Shown here one piece after another: positions 33,061-44,589 of a stretch of DNA of 64,000 nucleotides. Within the stretch, counting starts at the first letter, position 1, and each line of letters begins with the position of its first letter. The notes beneath the pieces were generated by a model, which ran no database searches, was not told the DNA's origin, and saw nothing but the letters and a program-made list of their open reading frames with translations. The stretch is from Tetrapyrgos nigripes (Eukaryota; Basidiomycota; Agaricomycetes; Agaricales; Campanellaceae), in NCBI GenBank assembly GCA_013368315.1, contig JAACJM010000006.1:868001-932000 (forward strand). Reading direction: 5' to 3'. Made by a program: the position numbers and the translations under genes.

Positions 33061-35869
33061 TTACTCCTCTCTGAGTCTGTCATCACTGTCTTCAGAACCC
33101 AACTTCTCTAACCATTCTTCTTCACTCAAATACTCATCTTCACTAGCACTCTTTTCTGACTCATCATTGGTCTCATTACCCTGATATTCCTCCAGCTCTT
33201 TATTCTCCTCATCCAATTGCTCAACTGCAGCTTCAACCACATTCCCTTCTGAGTCATAGGTTGGCACAACCAAGTTGTCAAGCCCAGCATCAGCAGCAAA
33301 ATCCTTGAGGAGCTCGTGTAATTCTTGATGACCAATTCCACTGCCCCTGAACAACATAAAGATGTTGCTTTCGACAAACCTAGAAAAGAGTCTGAATGAA
33401 GAAATATTGGTAAGTGAAAAGTTGACTCACATGTTAACATGGTAGTATTTCCAGTCATTGTCCTCAAGTTCACGAGGACCTGCATAACTAGGGGATTCAT
33501 ATTGACAACTGATAGAGTTCTCAGGCAATCCATTATGGTCTCTCATGTGGTGGAAAGCTGGAATAAGATGTATGGCATGTACAACATCACTTGGATGCAG
33601 CAAGCCAAAAGTTCCTGGATCAGAGGCATTGATAAACTGGATATGATGCAATTGCTTAGCCTGCCATCCAGCTCTGTACGACATATTGTACTTAAACCAA
33701 TGGATCCAGAGCATATCTACATGTTCATGGGACACAGAAGGAAGAGAAGAGGATGGAGGGGAGATGAAACAAACATTGGCATGAAAAACACCAACTACTC
33801 GACCATAGGAGAAGGGATGAGGTGAATCTGTAGGTGCAAGACAGATGATGTCAGGATGGGTTCGCAGATTAATAGAGTCTTGGCCACATTGGAGATCATA
33901 AGCTGTGTAGTTGATGTGAACAACCTTGTGTTTGTAGAGACACTGGTTCTCCAAATTGACAGCATTGTATTCCACTTCAGAGAATGTTGTCAATGGATCT
34001 TTCTTGAAGATTTGGCATAGTACGTAGTGCTTGAGCTTCTGAACAAAGTCCTAGAAAAGGCATATCAGCAATTATTGGAAAACAAAGCCAGAAGTGTGTA
34101 CTCTGGCAGCAGGATCTTGTTTAGGAAGACGAGAAAACTCATCAAGCTCTAGGAAAAACTTCTTTCCTGAAGCCATTTAATAAGGATCATCAGGATCACT
34201 CAGAGGCAGAAGTTCTTCTTTCCAGGCACTGACAGTGAGTAACAGGTGTTTGTTTCTTGCACAACACTGCTTTATATGCTGAAGGCAGCAAACACAGTGT
34301 TCATGGTGAGCAATCTGGCCCTGGTGTTGGTTCTGATTTGTCCTACCATAATAGGATTTGACTCGTTTATGCTCCTGCTTGCCCTGAATCACAAATAAGC
34401 ACTAGAAAGCAGTAGAAAAAGTTGTGAGATGCTTACAATTGTTGTATCATAGCCATCAAGAGTACCATAGTACTTCACTGCCCATGGATAATCACTGATA
34501 GAATGAGTTTTCACTGTGTTATTGTTGAAAGAACACAAATGTGATTTTTTCTTCATGATCGCCAGTCCCTAGTTGGCCTTTTGGCCTCACAACATATTCT
34601 AGTCTCACGTTCCCTGGGTAACTCCATGGTTTCAAAAGCGTGACTGGTGTCCTTGGCAAAAGTCTGAAACACATGTCCAAGATCCTTGGTAGCTTGTTGA
34701 AATGTCAAGACTAAGGAATCGGTATGCATTTGGAGTTTTGCATGGGTGTGAAAAGCGAGGACATCAAAGGTAACATCCTGGATAGTCTTGTTGTGATGAC
34801 CTGGAAGTAGACCTTCAAGAACCACCAGCAAGCACTACCATTGTTCATGATCAGAAACTGGAACAGTGTACAATATATTACTCACCTCCAAAATGGCAGT
34901 ATGGTCTTGGCCAGCAAGCTTTTTCATCTCAGAGACGTTGTTGTGAAAATGCCAGATGATACCATGGCCAAAAGTAGGAACCCATCGAAAGCTAATTACA
35001 CATTAGTGAAGCTGTAACTGAAATGATGATCAAGGCTGGCATACCATCTATTCAAGGCACTCACAGAGTCACCTTTCAGTGAATATAGAATCCACATAAC
35101 TTGAGACAAGAAATCCTTGACTTTGCTGCTGTCTGTTAAGTCCGGGCAGATCCTAGTGCTAGGAAACACTATGGACCTGGGCAGAGGTCTATGGGGAAGA
35201 GTGGAACAATAATAGATCCAGACGGAACTGGACAGGAAGAGGATAGGTAGGAAGAGGGAGGATCTGGTCAGAATGACTGGAAAGTCAAGACAGAAAGTTA
35301 ATGGCACTATTGGTACCACCTTGCTAGTTGTCTAATCGGAATCGATCAGAAACGATAGGAGACCAGCTAAATTGATTTTAGACTTAAGCTATCTACTAAA
35401 AAGTTGCTAGCTTAAGTACTATATCGGAAGTAAACAGAATGAGATAGGGAACTATCAGAAATGAATATGGAAACTACTGGAAAAGGTAAAGACAAAAGGA
35501 AATGCTCAATTTGCTATCATCACATGGAAACCCTTTGGAAAGAAAAGGAAGGGGAGCACAAGGTGCTATGAGATATGAAGTGGAAATGAGAGAAGTATGA
35601 ATGCAAGCTGTCCAGTTAGTATCTGATATGAGTTGGATAGGATCCGATGGAAAATGTAAACTAAACAGATTTGTGGCAACTCGGAAATGAATTGGAAATG
35701 AAATGGAATGAAAGGGAAGAGTTGGAAAGAGTTGGAAGCAATCAGAAGGAGTTATGGAAAGGCATAGGCTTTACACTGTCCCATTCATGGAGTTTGTCAA
35801 CACAAAGCATCTTATAGACATCAGCTCTGAGCTTTGTCATGAAGGTATTCTAATGGAAATGTCAGTAAG
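33061..35869 (-). pseudogene. tnp2/CACTA-like (CMC-type or Plavaka-like) transposase, C-terminal part
   Basis: Read on the minus strand with short introns: from 35869 MTKLRADVYKMLCVDKLHEW, then near 34990 RWVPTFGHGIIWHFHNNVSE with EMKKLAG, LLPGHHNKTIQDVTFDVLAF, HAKLQMHTDSLVLTFQQATK, TMELPRERETR, then GKQEHKRVKSYYGRTN and finally VDMLWIHWFKY, GTFGLLHPSDVVHAIHLIPA, DWKYYHVNM and MLFRGSGIGHQELHELL with an acidic tail. I know this order from a multi-copy Agaricomycete protein family carried by large cut-and-paste transposons of the tnp2/CMC kind; the exact superfamily name is from memory. The N-terminal piece continues at 43725..44035 on the far side of the Gypsy element. Gaps in frame suggest decay. 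It presumably once bound and moved its own ends; no terminal repeats were found. Confidence 0.68.
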
Positions 35870-36283
35870 TGTCAAGAACGTTGTCACTTAGCAATTAACC
35901 ACCCAAGTCACACGATGAACAAGATAGATTGACGAGATACAAGAGGCGAGAGAGATATAAAGGGATAATGGAGGCAAGAGAAAAACGAGTAGCTGACTAT
36001 ACTCGACACTGCACTGTACTGAGAGCGGAGTGGAGACAAAGTGAACAGACTAAAGAACTAACTACAAGCCCGTTGGTATATATGTGAAAGAAGTGAATAA
36101 AGAGTAAATGAATAAGTGAGAATGTCCATGGAGATAAAGATTGGAGATAGGAATCAGAGGAGATAAATGATGTACATGTCAGATCAAGTGATGGTAACCG
36201 TAGACAAGGAAATTGATGATAAAGAAATGAATAGTAGTCCATGGAGTTAAAAAATAAATAGGGAAGAGTGGCGATTCGTGACA
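35870..36283 (-). repeat. Gypsy 3' LTR
   Basis: It is 414 bp and differs from the 5' LTR at about ten positions by eye, all transitions (~2.4%). Confidence 0.95.
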
Positions 36284-36996
36284 CTACCCCCTTCTTATGA
36301 CGAGCTTACACCGGAGCTCGTTCGCCAATTAATGTAATACCTCCTCCAACTGACGCAGAGTTTTTGTGTTAACTCTGATTCGTCTGGCCATGATTCGGGC
36401 CCCTCCTCTGCAACATCTCCCCATCTGGTCGGGTTGGTTACTGACCCCCAGACCGATGGATCGGACTGCCAGTCCGGTTGGGTCCATCCGTCGTCATCTT
36501 GTGGAACGATGTGTGCCCCCCATACCGTTGCGTCCCCCCATCCGATGTTTCCCCTGTGTTCTGCTTGGAGAGACGTCCATTGAGCTACACATCTAGCTCG
36601 ATGTCCTCGTCCCAATCTGCATTGAGTTCCTCCATCTTCTCCCCCCCATGTACACTGTTTGACCCCCGTTATGTTCCCCTGCGTGTCCTGTGCAGAGTCG
36701 ACACCGTTGTCCTGAACGTCGTCCATATGTACAACGTCGCCCGTTGGATAGTTGCCACCACTCTGGTTGCCATGACTCTGTTGTGGTCGTTGCCTGGGTG
36801 TTGGTTGCGAGGACGGTGGTGGTAGTGGCAGACATTTGTCTCTGCTATCAGAGGATGTAGAAGGTGATAGTGGTGGTGTTGTTTGGAATGTGGAATTGGT
36901 TTTTCATTTTTGATTTGCTGCAGCAAGGTGGCTTTTTAAGGCGTTCTCTGATCGGACGGGGACCTGACCTTGTTAACATTTGACAGTAGACGCCGT

Positions 36997-39900
36997 CTAC
37001 TTGTGTCGATACACCTGTGGATGTTCCAGATGGAATTTCTCGACCATGTCCATCACATTTGACAGGTTGGACGTGGGAACCCAAGAGTTCTCAGAGTCAG
37101 GGTAGTCCAACCATTTGATCAGGTATTGAGTCCCCTTTCTATTCCTGGTAGGCTTCGAGTCCAGTATTTTTTCTACGTCATATTCTTCATCTGCATCCAG
37201 TAACTCCGCGGGTGGTTCAGGGTAATTTGGCCCATGTGCGTCCATCTCAACATATGGTGACAGTAATGATGCGTGAAAGACGGGGTGTATTCGCCAGGTC
37301 TTTGGTAATTTCAACTTGTAGTTGACCTTCCTGATTTTTTCAATGATTTCGAATGGTCCATGACGGCGATCAGACAACTTAGCTTTTGGTCTCGTTGTTT
37401 TTAGATTTTTTCCATCGAGTAACACTCTATCCCCAACTTTGTACCCCATCCATGGTATAGAGTGGTCCCTGTGCTGAGTCTTCATTGTTTCTGCCACTGA
37501 AGATGGACTGGCTTTAAGTTCGTCTCTGAGTCGGTTAAGGTTTTTGAGTCGTTCTTCAACTGTTGGTAAGTTAGATGTTGGGTTGAACGTCAGAAAGAAT
37601 CGCGGTTGGTATCCGTGTAAGAGTTCGAATGGTGATTTCCCAGTTGCTGAGTGAACTCTAGTGTTATGGCTGAATTCTGCATATGGTATGTAGTCTACCC
37701 AGTCTTCCTGACGGTAGTTGCAGAAGACCCATAAGAATTGCTCCAGCTCTTGGTTGTATCGCTCCAATTCTCCGTCTGTTTGCGGATGATAAGCTGTGCT
37801 CAGGGCTGATTTTATTCTGAGCTTCTCATGGATTGCGGCCATGACTTTGCTAGCGAACTGTGGTCCTCAGTTGGAGATCATTTTATCCCACAGTCCATAT
37901 CGCTGCCATGTGTAGTTAAGCAGGAGGTTAACCATGCCGTTGCTGTCAATTGTTTTTGTACACGGCGATATAATGACGGTTTTGGTTGATCTGTCAATGA
38001 CAACATGTACTGCATTGAACCCTCTACATTCAGGGAGATCCGTGATGAAGTCGGTCGTGATAGTTCTGAAGGGTTGTTCTGGAATTTCGGTGGGTACCAA
38101 GGGAACCCGGATCGGGTTATTGTTGGGTTTCGTTAGTTGGCATTTGGCACAACCATTGACGTAATCTCTGATAAATACTGACATACCCGGCCACCAGAAT
38201 TCTCTGCTGACTAGTTCGTAGGTCTTGTACCTTCCTGGGTGTCCCGTCGCTAGGGAGTCGTGGTGTAATTTTACGATGTCCCGTCGGAGATCGTTGTCGG
38301 CTGGGACATATATTTTTCCGCGGAACAATATGATCCTGTCCTCGTAGTTCCATTCCTGTAGATTTTTTACCAGGGACCGTGGTCCGTTCCATAGGATGAC
38401 GTCGAGGGCACTCACTACTTCAAGGTCCCTTTTGGGGAACTCTTTGATCCTTCGCTGTAGTTCTACATCTCCTATGGCAGTTACAGTTCCTTGTCTGGTT
38501 GCTCGGATACGGAAGAACTTGGGGTCGAGTAGGACTCTATTGGCATTGTCGTTTTCTATTCCAATTCGATGATCTGGTCGTCTGGATAACGGGTCAGCTT
38601 TGTTAAGGCTTCCCAGTTTATGAATTAGGGAGAACTCAAATCGTGTCAGGAACAGCGCCCATCGTGCCTGTCGTCGGCTAAGTTTCTGAGCCGTTTGGAA
38701 GTACGTCAGGTTGTGATGATCAGTCAAGATTTCAATGGAGTGTGGACCTCCTTCCAGGTAATGTCGCCATGCTTCTAATGCCCGTATGATCGCAAGTAAC
38801 TCCTTGTCGTGGATATCGTAGTTTCGTTCAGTCTCAGAGAGCGATTTGGAGATGTAGGCCACTGGATGCCATCGATTGTCATCTCCAGTTTGCATGAGTA
38901 TTCCCCCTGTTGCATATTCTGATGCATCAACTTCTACTCGATATGGTTTGGTATGATCGGGCATTAGTAAGACTGGTCTGGAGGTGAAGGCTGCCTTGAG
39001 AGATTGAAAGGCCTCCTCCGCTGCTGTCCCCAACTCCACTGATTATCCTTTTTGGTTAAGTTGAACAGTGGTTGTGTGATTTTTGAAAAGTCTTTGATGA
39101 ACTGTCTGTAGAAATTTCCGAATCCTAGGAATGCTTGTACTTCTTTTACCGTTTTCAGGGTTGGCCAATCGACTACTCCTGCTACTTTAGCAGGGTCCAT
39201 TGCTAAGGTGTCGTGGGAGACGATAAGGCCCAGGAAGTCGACCTTATCAGTTTCGAAAGTGCACTTCTCCGGCTTCGCATATAAGTTGTTGTCCCATAAG
39301 CATTGTAACACCTTTCGTACGAGTTCGCGGTGTTCTGATAAATCATGGGTGAATATGAGAATGTCATCCATATAAATAATGACCTTCCCTTGATCAATGA
39401 GATCCTTAAAGATTGTATTCATCATTGCTTGGAAGGTGGCGGGTGAATTCATAAGTCCAAAGAACATGACCGTCGGTTCGAAAAGTCCTCAATTGGTCTT
39501 GAAAGCAGCTTTCCATTCGTCCCCTTCCTTGATTCGGACATTGTTATATCCCCATCGGAGATCGATTTTGGAGAATACGTGTGCGTTTTTCAGTTTGTCG
39601 ATCAATTCTGGGATAAGCAGTAAGGGATACGTGTTCTTTATTGTGCCCTTGTTCAGCTCTCTGTAGTCCTGTACGGGTCGTAGTTTTCCATCCTTTTTCT
39701 TGACGAAGAAGAAGGGACTTGCCATGGGTGACTTTGATGGTTTAATGTATCCTTTTTTGAGATTTTCGTCTAGGAAAGAGTCTAACTCAGTTTGTTCGTT
39801 TGGCGATAGAGGATATGTTTTGCATGTTCGCGGTTGAAAGTCTTCTCGTAGTTCGATTGCGTGGTCCCAACTGCTTCGTTGGGGTAAACGTTCTGAGGTT

Positions 39901-40919
39901 TCTTTATTGAATACCGACAAGTAATTGTGATATTGTTTGGGGATTCGTTCTTCCAGTGATGTTGGTTGGTCTGTTGTTGGTTTGTTTTCAGCGATTTGTT
40001 GTGCTTTTGTAAAGGCTGCTCGGATACTCAGCTTGGTTCCCGATGACTCTTTGTCTTGCTTTTCCGGGACGTTGATATATTCCATGGCGAGTTCGCTCCA
40101 TTGGTGTGGAACTTCCCATTGTCTGGTTGTATCTTCTGAAGGTAACAGTGCTCCTAATTCGATCCGTTTAGAGCGGGTGTTCTGAGGCCTTGATCTTTGT
40201 CGTTGTCCTGCTACCTTCGGCTGTGCTATTGGCTTATAGGGTCTTGTAGGTTCTTTGTATAACACTTGGTATTCCCGATGATATGTTCTAGGATCAACTA
40301 CTTCAGGTTGTCTTGGTTTCGTGGGATGTATATTCGACTTAGCTCTGATTTTAACCAGTGGATTCTCCAACAGGCAGGTATTGTTACAGCACGTCAAGTT
40401 AACTTCTGAGGTCACCCAATTGATTTCTGGGTTGTGGTGTTCTAGCCAGTTGGTTCCTAAAATGATATCATGTTTACCGATGTCCGTAATATAAAATTTG
40501 GGAGTTTCCTCGTGATACAATTTTCGATCTTGTGTATAGATTCGTAACCTTTGGATGGTGTAGTGTGTCACCCATCCCATAACGTTTTCGGATCCGTCAA
40601 CATTTTGTACTGGGAAGGGTTTTTCTATGGGGATTCAATTCAGATGATGTTTTTGAGTGAAAGCGTTGTTGATAATAACTCCTTCTGCTCCGCTGTCCAG
40701 TAAAGCGATTGCGTCGATTTTTCGTCCAGTTATTTTACTGATTAATTCCGTTTCTAGTTCTATCGAGGAAATCTGTTGGTTCCGAGTGATTGCCATGATT
40801 CTTAGCTCAGATGGGAATTGTGGCTTACAAAAGGGTATAAGGCTCGTGTATTGCCTATTTTTTACTGGTATATATGTCCACATTCCTCCTCCTGACGACA
40901 TGACAGGGGAGGTATTCAA
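36997..40919 (-). pseudogene. pol: Gypsy Pol: protease, reverse transcriptase, RNase H, integrase, chromodomain-like tail
   Basis: The protease shows ALLDSGAEGVIINNAF at ~40700. After a TGA (40637-40635) come the linker and reverse transcriptase: SPFFFVKKKDGKLRPVQDYR, VFSKIDLRWGYNNVRI, a TGA at 39491-39489 inside KTN-R-GLFEP, then FGLMNSPATFQAMMN and VIIYMDDILIFTH (YMDD). A frameshift near 39040 leads to RNase H: FTSRPVLLMPDHTKPYRVEV with DASEYATGG. The integrase has an HHCC zinc region (HHDSLATGHPGRY...CAKCQ), TTDFITDLP with the first Asp, then SN-stop-GPQF at 37872-37867 where SDRGPQF is expected, so the second Asp and the Arg are both changed, and YHPQTDGELERYN with the Glu. The end carries QYLIKWLDYPDSENSWVP, a chromodomain-like module. 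Four breaks make it inactive. Confidence 0.94.
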
Positions 40920-42088
40920 AAATCCGATTCCGTTACTAGGTCCTTCAAGTAACCTGCTGCCTTCTCCCTTTCTTCTCCAGATAGCACCCTGACCTTGGCA
41001 GTGAATTCTTCAGCAATTTCCTTCATGGTAGAATTTGTTCTGGAGGGTGATGCTTCAGTAGTAGCTGTCTTGATCGAAGGTCTCCAGGTCGTGTTGTCTG
41101 AATTGCTCGTGCTGGATCTAGGGAACGTAGGACAGTTGAATGTAGTATGTCCTAGACTGCGACAACCAAAGCATCGTCCCTCTTTCTTCATTTTTTCCCT
41201 TTCCTCGTTTGTCAGTTTAGGTGGATATTTAAATTTTGGGGGTGCACCTGGGTTATTGTTCTGAAAAGCATTTACTTCCATGCTTCTCGTTTGACTACCT
41301 CCTGTCTTCTGTGACCCTTTGGTCTGTCGCTCTCCATCCCCTCGTTGTTTACTCCATAGAGCCTTCTTGGTCTGCCTTTCTACCCAAATCATATGTTGTT
41401 TAACTGCGGCCCTTTGTAGAGTTTCGAGGTTCTTGGGTTGGGGTTGCAGGTAGGAAATTCGGTCTGCCAATCCTTTCGGGAGCCCTTTTCGATAGTACTT
41501 CATTAAACCTTCGTTGTTATAGCCAGTATCTTTTGCGTATAACTCGAATTCGGAATTGTACTTATCTATATCCGCCAACGCTCCTTCCATCCTTATGATC
41601 TCAATCTTTGCTTGTGCCTGCGTCTTTCGGGACGTTGGTTTGAAGTCATGCAGGAATTGTTGTTTTACTTCTCGTAATGTCCACTTCTTTTTCTTCTTTG
41701 ACCCTGGTGACGAGTCTTCGTTGGTGCTCCAATACTCTTCGTTGCTATCACTGAAATCATCGTCTTCTTCATAAATTTTCACCATCATATTGTGAGCCCA
41801 TCGCCCCGCTCTTTCCCCTGTGAAGAGTGTAAGAAATAATGCTATCTTCTCATTTTCTGTGGGGTATACTCCTTCATTAAGTCGGACGTAGTTATTGAAC
41901 TTGGCTAACCAGTCCTTTGCTAAATTTCATTCTCCTGTAAACTTGTCCGGTTTCGATCCTCTTTCCTTCGTGGTTTTATTTGGGAGTTGGTCAGTGTCAT
42001 CGTCAGAGAGGATATCAGCATCAGCGGGGGGTCTGTTTGTTCCTCCTGCAGCAGCGGTAGCTGAGGTGGGTTCATTGTGTTCTGACAT
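40916..42088 (-). pseudogene. gag: Gypsy Gag (in-frame TGA)
   Basis: The likely start at 42088 gives MSEHNEPTSATAAAGG; a TGA at 41929-41927 falls in KFTGE-R-NLAKDW. The frame then runs DWLAKFNNYVRLNEGVYPTE, GERAGRWAH and MMVKIYEEDDDFSDSNEEYW. The capsid core continues LREVKQQFLHDFKPTSRKTQ to YYRKGLPKGLADRIS, and the CCHC knuckle is CFGCRSLGHTTFNC at ~41190-41145. This is Retrotrans_gag-type organisation. A lysine run (SKKKKKW) and an acidic stretch are notable. The frame ends at 40916, overlapping the start of the protease frame by a few bases, so a programmed shift or in-line fusion was probably used. Confidence 0.9.
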
Positions 42089-42532
42089 TCCAAGGTTAGA
42101 GAGGATGTTTTGAAGATCGGTTATTCGATGGGGAGAAATGGATATGGGTTCTTGGATAGCACTGGGTGTACTGTTGGATGGAGACCTCCTAAGGGGACTT
42201 TGCGGTTCAACAGAGGAAAGTGGATGTTCTGGTTTGGGAGTAGGTTCTGGTACCTCGTGTTGTCCAGATGATTGTATGGGTTCTAGACCGTATCCTAGTT
42301 CTGTTTGAGTGAGGACTCGATTGTGTATAGAGAGTCGGTTTGGACACGGATTGTTTTGACAGTTGTCCCACTGGTGGTTAGTTGAAACGTGGTAGTCTTT
42401 CTGTCGTTGGGGGTGGTATGCGTGGGGTCAACGGATACAGGCGAGGGCGATAGGTGAGGAGGTACGACTGGGGATTCGGGATGCGGTACGTGATCGTGAT
42501 CGGGTTCTAGGATTTCCGCTTCTGGACATACA

Positions 42533-43045
42533 CTAGTGCCACTCTTCAGATTCCGAGAATAGGTGTTCCCACTGGTCAATGGGTACGTCTTCCCAATGGA
42601 ATCCTTGTCGATAGTAGTCGTTTATTCTGGGAATTTGAGTTTGGTAGTACCTCTCGCGTTCTTCTTGACAGTGTTCTAGGATGTCACTGTCTTTGTAGTT
42701 GTCGTGACTGAACCACCAAGGAATAGAAGTGTTTCCGAGTCGAACGAAGTAGCAAGTGTCTATGACTGCCACGTAACGTGGGGATGTGTTTTCAGGGGAT
42801 ATCTTTATTCGGAGGTATTCAAAGATGGTTACTTCACCTTTGGCCCACATTCTCTTGTTCAGTCTGACCCAGTGGTTATCGAGTGCGATGGCGTGTTTTT
42901 GTACTGTGCTTTTAACTCGTTGCGAGTAGTCTTTGAAGCTGTCTGAAGCCTCGATCTTATAGTAGTATTCGGGTGGGGGTCGAATTTGTAGGTTGTCGAG
43001 AAATGGTTCAAAGTTGAGAGCCAGTGTGTATGATTGGGATTTCAA
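42533..43045 (-). CDS. Uncharacterised accessory ORF of the Gypsy element (170 aa)
   Basis: The frame lies between the 5' LTR (ends 43311) and Gag. It starts MKSQSYTLALNFEPFLDNLQ and ends HLFSESEEWH. It is hydrophilic and aromatic-rich (PPPEYYYKIE, FARL-type stretches such as YFVRLGNTSIPWWFSHDNY), with no signal peptide, membrane segment or zinc motif. It is uninterrupted, unlike Gag and Pol in the same element. I do not recognise it. It may be a lineage-specific accessory protein or a captured fragment; chance is less likely given length and biased composition, but possible. Confidence 0.5.
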   Translation of the reverse strand: MKSQSYTLALNFEPFLDNLQIRPPPEYYYKIEASDSFKDYSQRVKSTVQKHAIALDNHWVRLNKRMWAKGEVTIFEYLRIKISPENTSPRYVAVIDTCYFVRLGNTSIPWWFSHDNYKDSDILEHCQEERERYYQTQIPRINDYYRQGFHWEDVPIDQWEHLFSESEEWH

Positions 43046-43310
43046 TTACAGAGTCGGTCGACCACCCTACTCAAATCGGCGAGTCTGGTTTTATGTCTCG
43101 AAACTGTGTAGACGAAAGATGACCTCGTGCAACAACTCCTTGAGATTGTTCACGCCTGCCAACCTGTGAGGCTCCTCACACAGGGTAGTGTTGATGGGCT
43201 TGGGGGCACTGTAGGGGAAGGATAGGGAATAGGAGAGTCCAGTAATACGGAAGAGTTCGTAGTGGTTGCTGGTTCTGTTTGTAAGGTGGGTGTAAGAGAG
43301 TCTGTTCAAG

Positions 43311-43724
43311 TGTCAAGAACGTTGTCACTTAGCAATTAACCACCCAAGTCACACGATGAACAAGATAGATTGACGAGATACAAGAGGCGAGAGAGATATA
43401 AAGGGATAATGGAGGCAAGAGAAAAACGAGTAGCTGACTATACTCGACACTGCACTGTACTGAGAGCAGAGTGGAGACGAAGTGAACAGACTAAAGAACT
43501 AACTACAAGCCCATTGGTATATATATGAAAGAAGTGAATAAAGAGTAAATGAATAAGTGAGAATGTCCATGGAGATAAAGATCAGAGATAGGAATCAGAG
43601 GAGATAAATGATGTACATGTCAGATCAAGTGATGGTAACCGTAGACAAGGAAATTGATGATAAAGAAATGAATAGTAGTCCGTGGAGTTAAGAAATAAAT
43701 AGGGAAGAGCGGTGATTCGTGACA
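43311..43724 (-). repeat. Gypsy 5' LTR
   Basis: It is 414 bp, the promoter-side LTR in element orientation, and carries tatatat near 43518. See the 3' LTR entry for divergence. Confidence 0.95.
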
Positions 43725-44035
43725 GTATGTACATATGTACTAATTACAGCTGCAAAAACAAAAAGACATACTGGTGTAGTAGTGGGAGATCCAGAATCCA
43801 AGATACGCATGAAAGTGTCACCTTCTACACCACCTCCACTGTTAAAGATTGCTTTTTGGGCATCTTCAACTTTCCTGAGCAATGGGTCAGAGAGTTTGTG
43901 ATGAAGTCGCTCCCAATTCTTCATGTCTTGTTTCATGCCGAGATGATGAACACCTTCAAGGTGGATGCCACATCAGACACAGAGCCATTCACCTAGATAT
44001 TTGACACATGCAATGAGGACACGACTTTCACGAGT
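43725..44035 (-). pseudogene. tnp2-like transposase, N-terminal-side fragment beyond the Gypsy insertion
   Basis: On the minus strand it reads VLIACVKYLGEWLCV, then a stop, then CGIHLEGVHHLGMKQDMKNW, HHKLSDPLLRKVEDAQKAIF and NSGGGVEGDTFMRILDSGSP, followed by a donor. Family members carry a C-x2-C zinc-like motif at this point; here the first Cys is followed by a stop instead of Pro-Arg. Across the removed Gypsy element the exon at ~35855 (NTFMTKLRADVYKML) follows through an acceptor ttccattag. The upstream part is lost where the second Gypsy fragment begins. Confidence 0.65.
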
Positions 44036-44442
44036 ACGAGGAGGGTATGTATGTATGGTTGAGGGAATCGCAACTCGAGATGGTTCATGGAAACAAGGGA
44101 GATTGGACGTATTCTGGACCTTATGTGATACACGAGAAACGCGAAAACAGATCGTATGTGCTGAGGGAGTTAGACGGGACTATTATCAATGGACACGCTA
44201 AAAAACAACAGCTTTGTCTGTTCTACTTTCATCCAGATTACCAGACGCTCAAATCGAGAATTCCTATGAAGCCTAAAACACGACAAGCTAAAGTTTCGGC
44301 CCTGGATTCTATTCTCTCTGCTTCGTTCAAAGAGGCTTCTCAGCTGATATCTTGTTCTTACAGGTGGGCATTACAGGAAGAGGTATGGAAAGGCAAATTG
44401 AGTTACGAATGGATATACCAGACGGTGGCCTTCCGAGAATGA
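44036..44442 (+). pseudogene. pol: Second Gypsy element: integrase C-terminal tail
   Basis: The open frame reads HEYEEGMYVWLRESQLEMVH, then GDWTYSGPYVIHEKRENRSY and VLRELDGTIINGHAKKQQLC. This SH3-like segment (sgPy-v-e-----Y-L-eLDGt) closes Gypsy integrases of the type that express the extracellular-like tail after the catalytic core. The catalytic part is absent: the sequence starts abruptly at the end of the tnp2-like fragment, so this is a 5'-truncated relic. The frame continues to a stop at 44442. It has opposite orientation to the complete Gypsy element. Confidence 0.7.
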
Positions 44443-44589
44443 CTAGATGAGTATTTTACCGGCTTCTTACTTCTTTTCTGGTTATGGGCTCTTTTTCTCT
44501 TTTATACTTTGCGCTTTCGTTTGAGTTTCATTCTCTGTCCTTCCTCTCTTATCTCTCTTCTGTCTCGAATCTCGTGCAAAACGCCACAG

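Larger units (their letters stand above)
35870..43724 (-). mobile_element. Ty3/Gypsy LTR retrotransposon with 414-bp LTRs
   Basis: The element is read on the minus strand. LTRs 35870..36283 (3') and 43311..43724 (5') are both 414 bp, start TGTCACGAATC and end GTTCTTGACA. Flanking gtaag (35865-35869) and gtatg (43725-43729) form a near-perfect 5-bp target duplication. A polypurine tract, aagaagggggtag (minus strand), abuts the 3' LTR. The order Gag, protease, reverse transcriptase, RNase H, integrase with a C-terminal chromodomain-like segment is that of Gypsy. It landed in an intron of the tnp2-like gene. Several TGA stops make it non-autonomous. An extra 170-codon frame lies between the 5' LTR and Gag. 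Confidence 0.96.
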
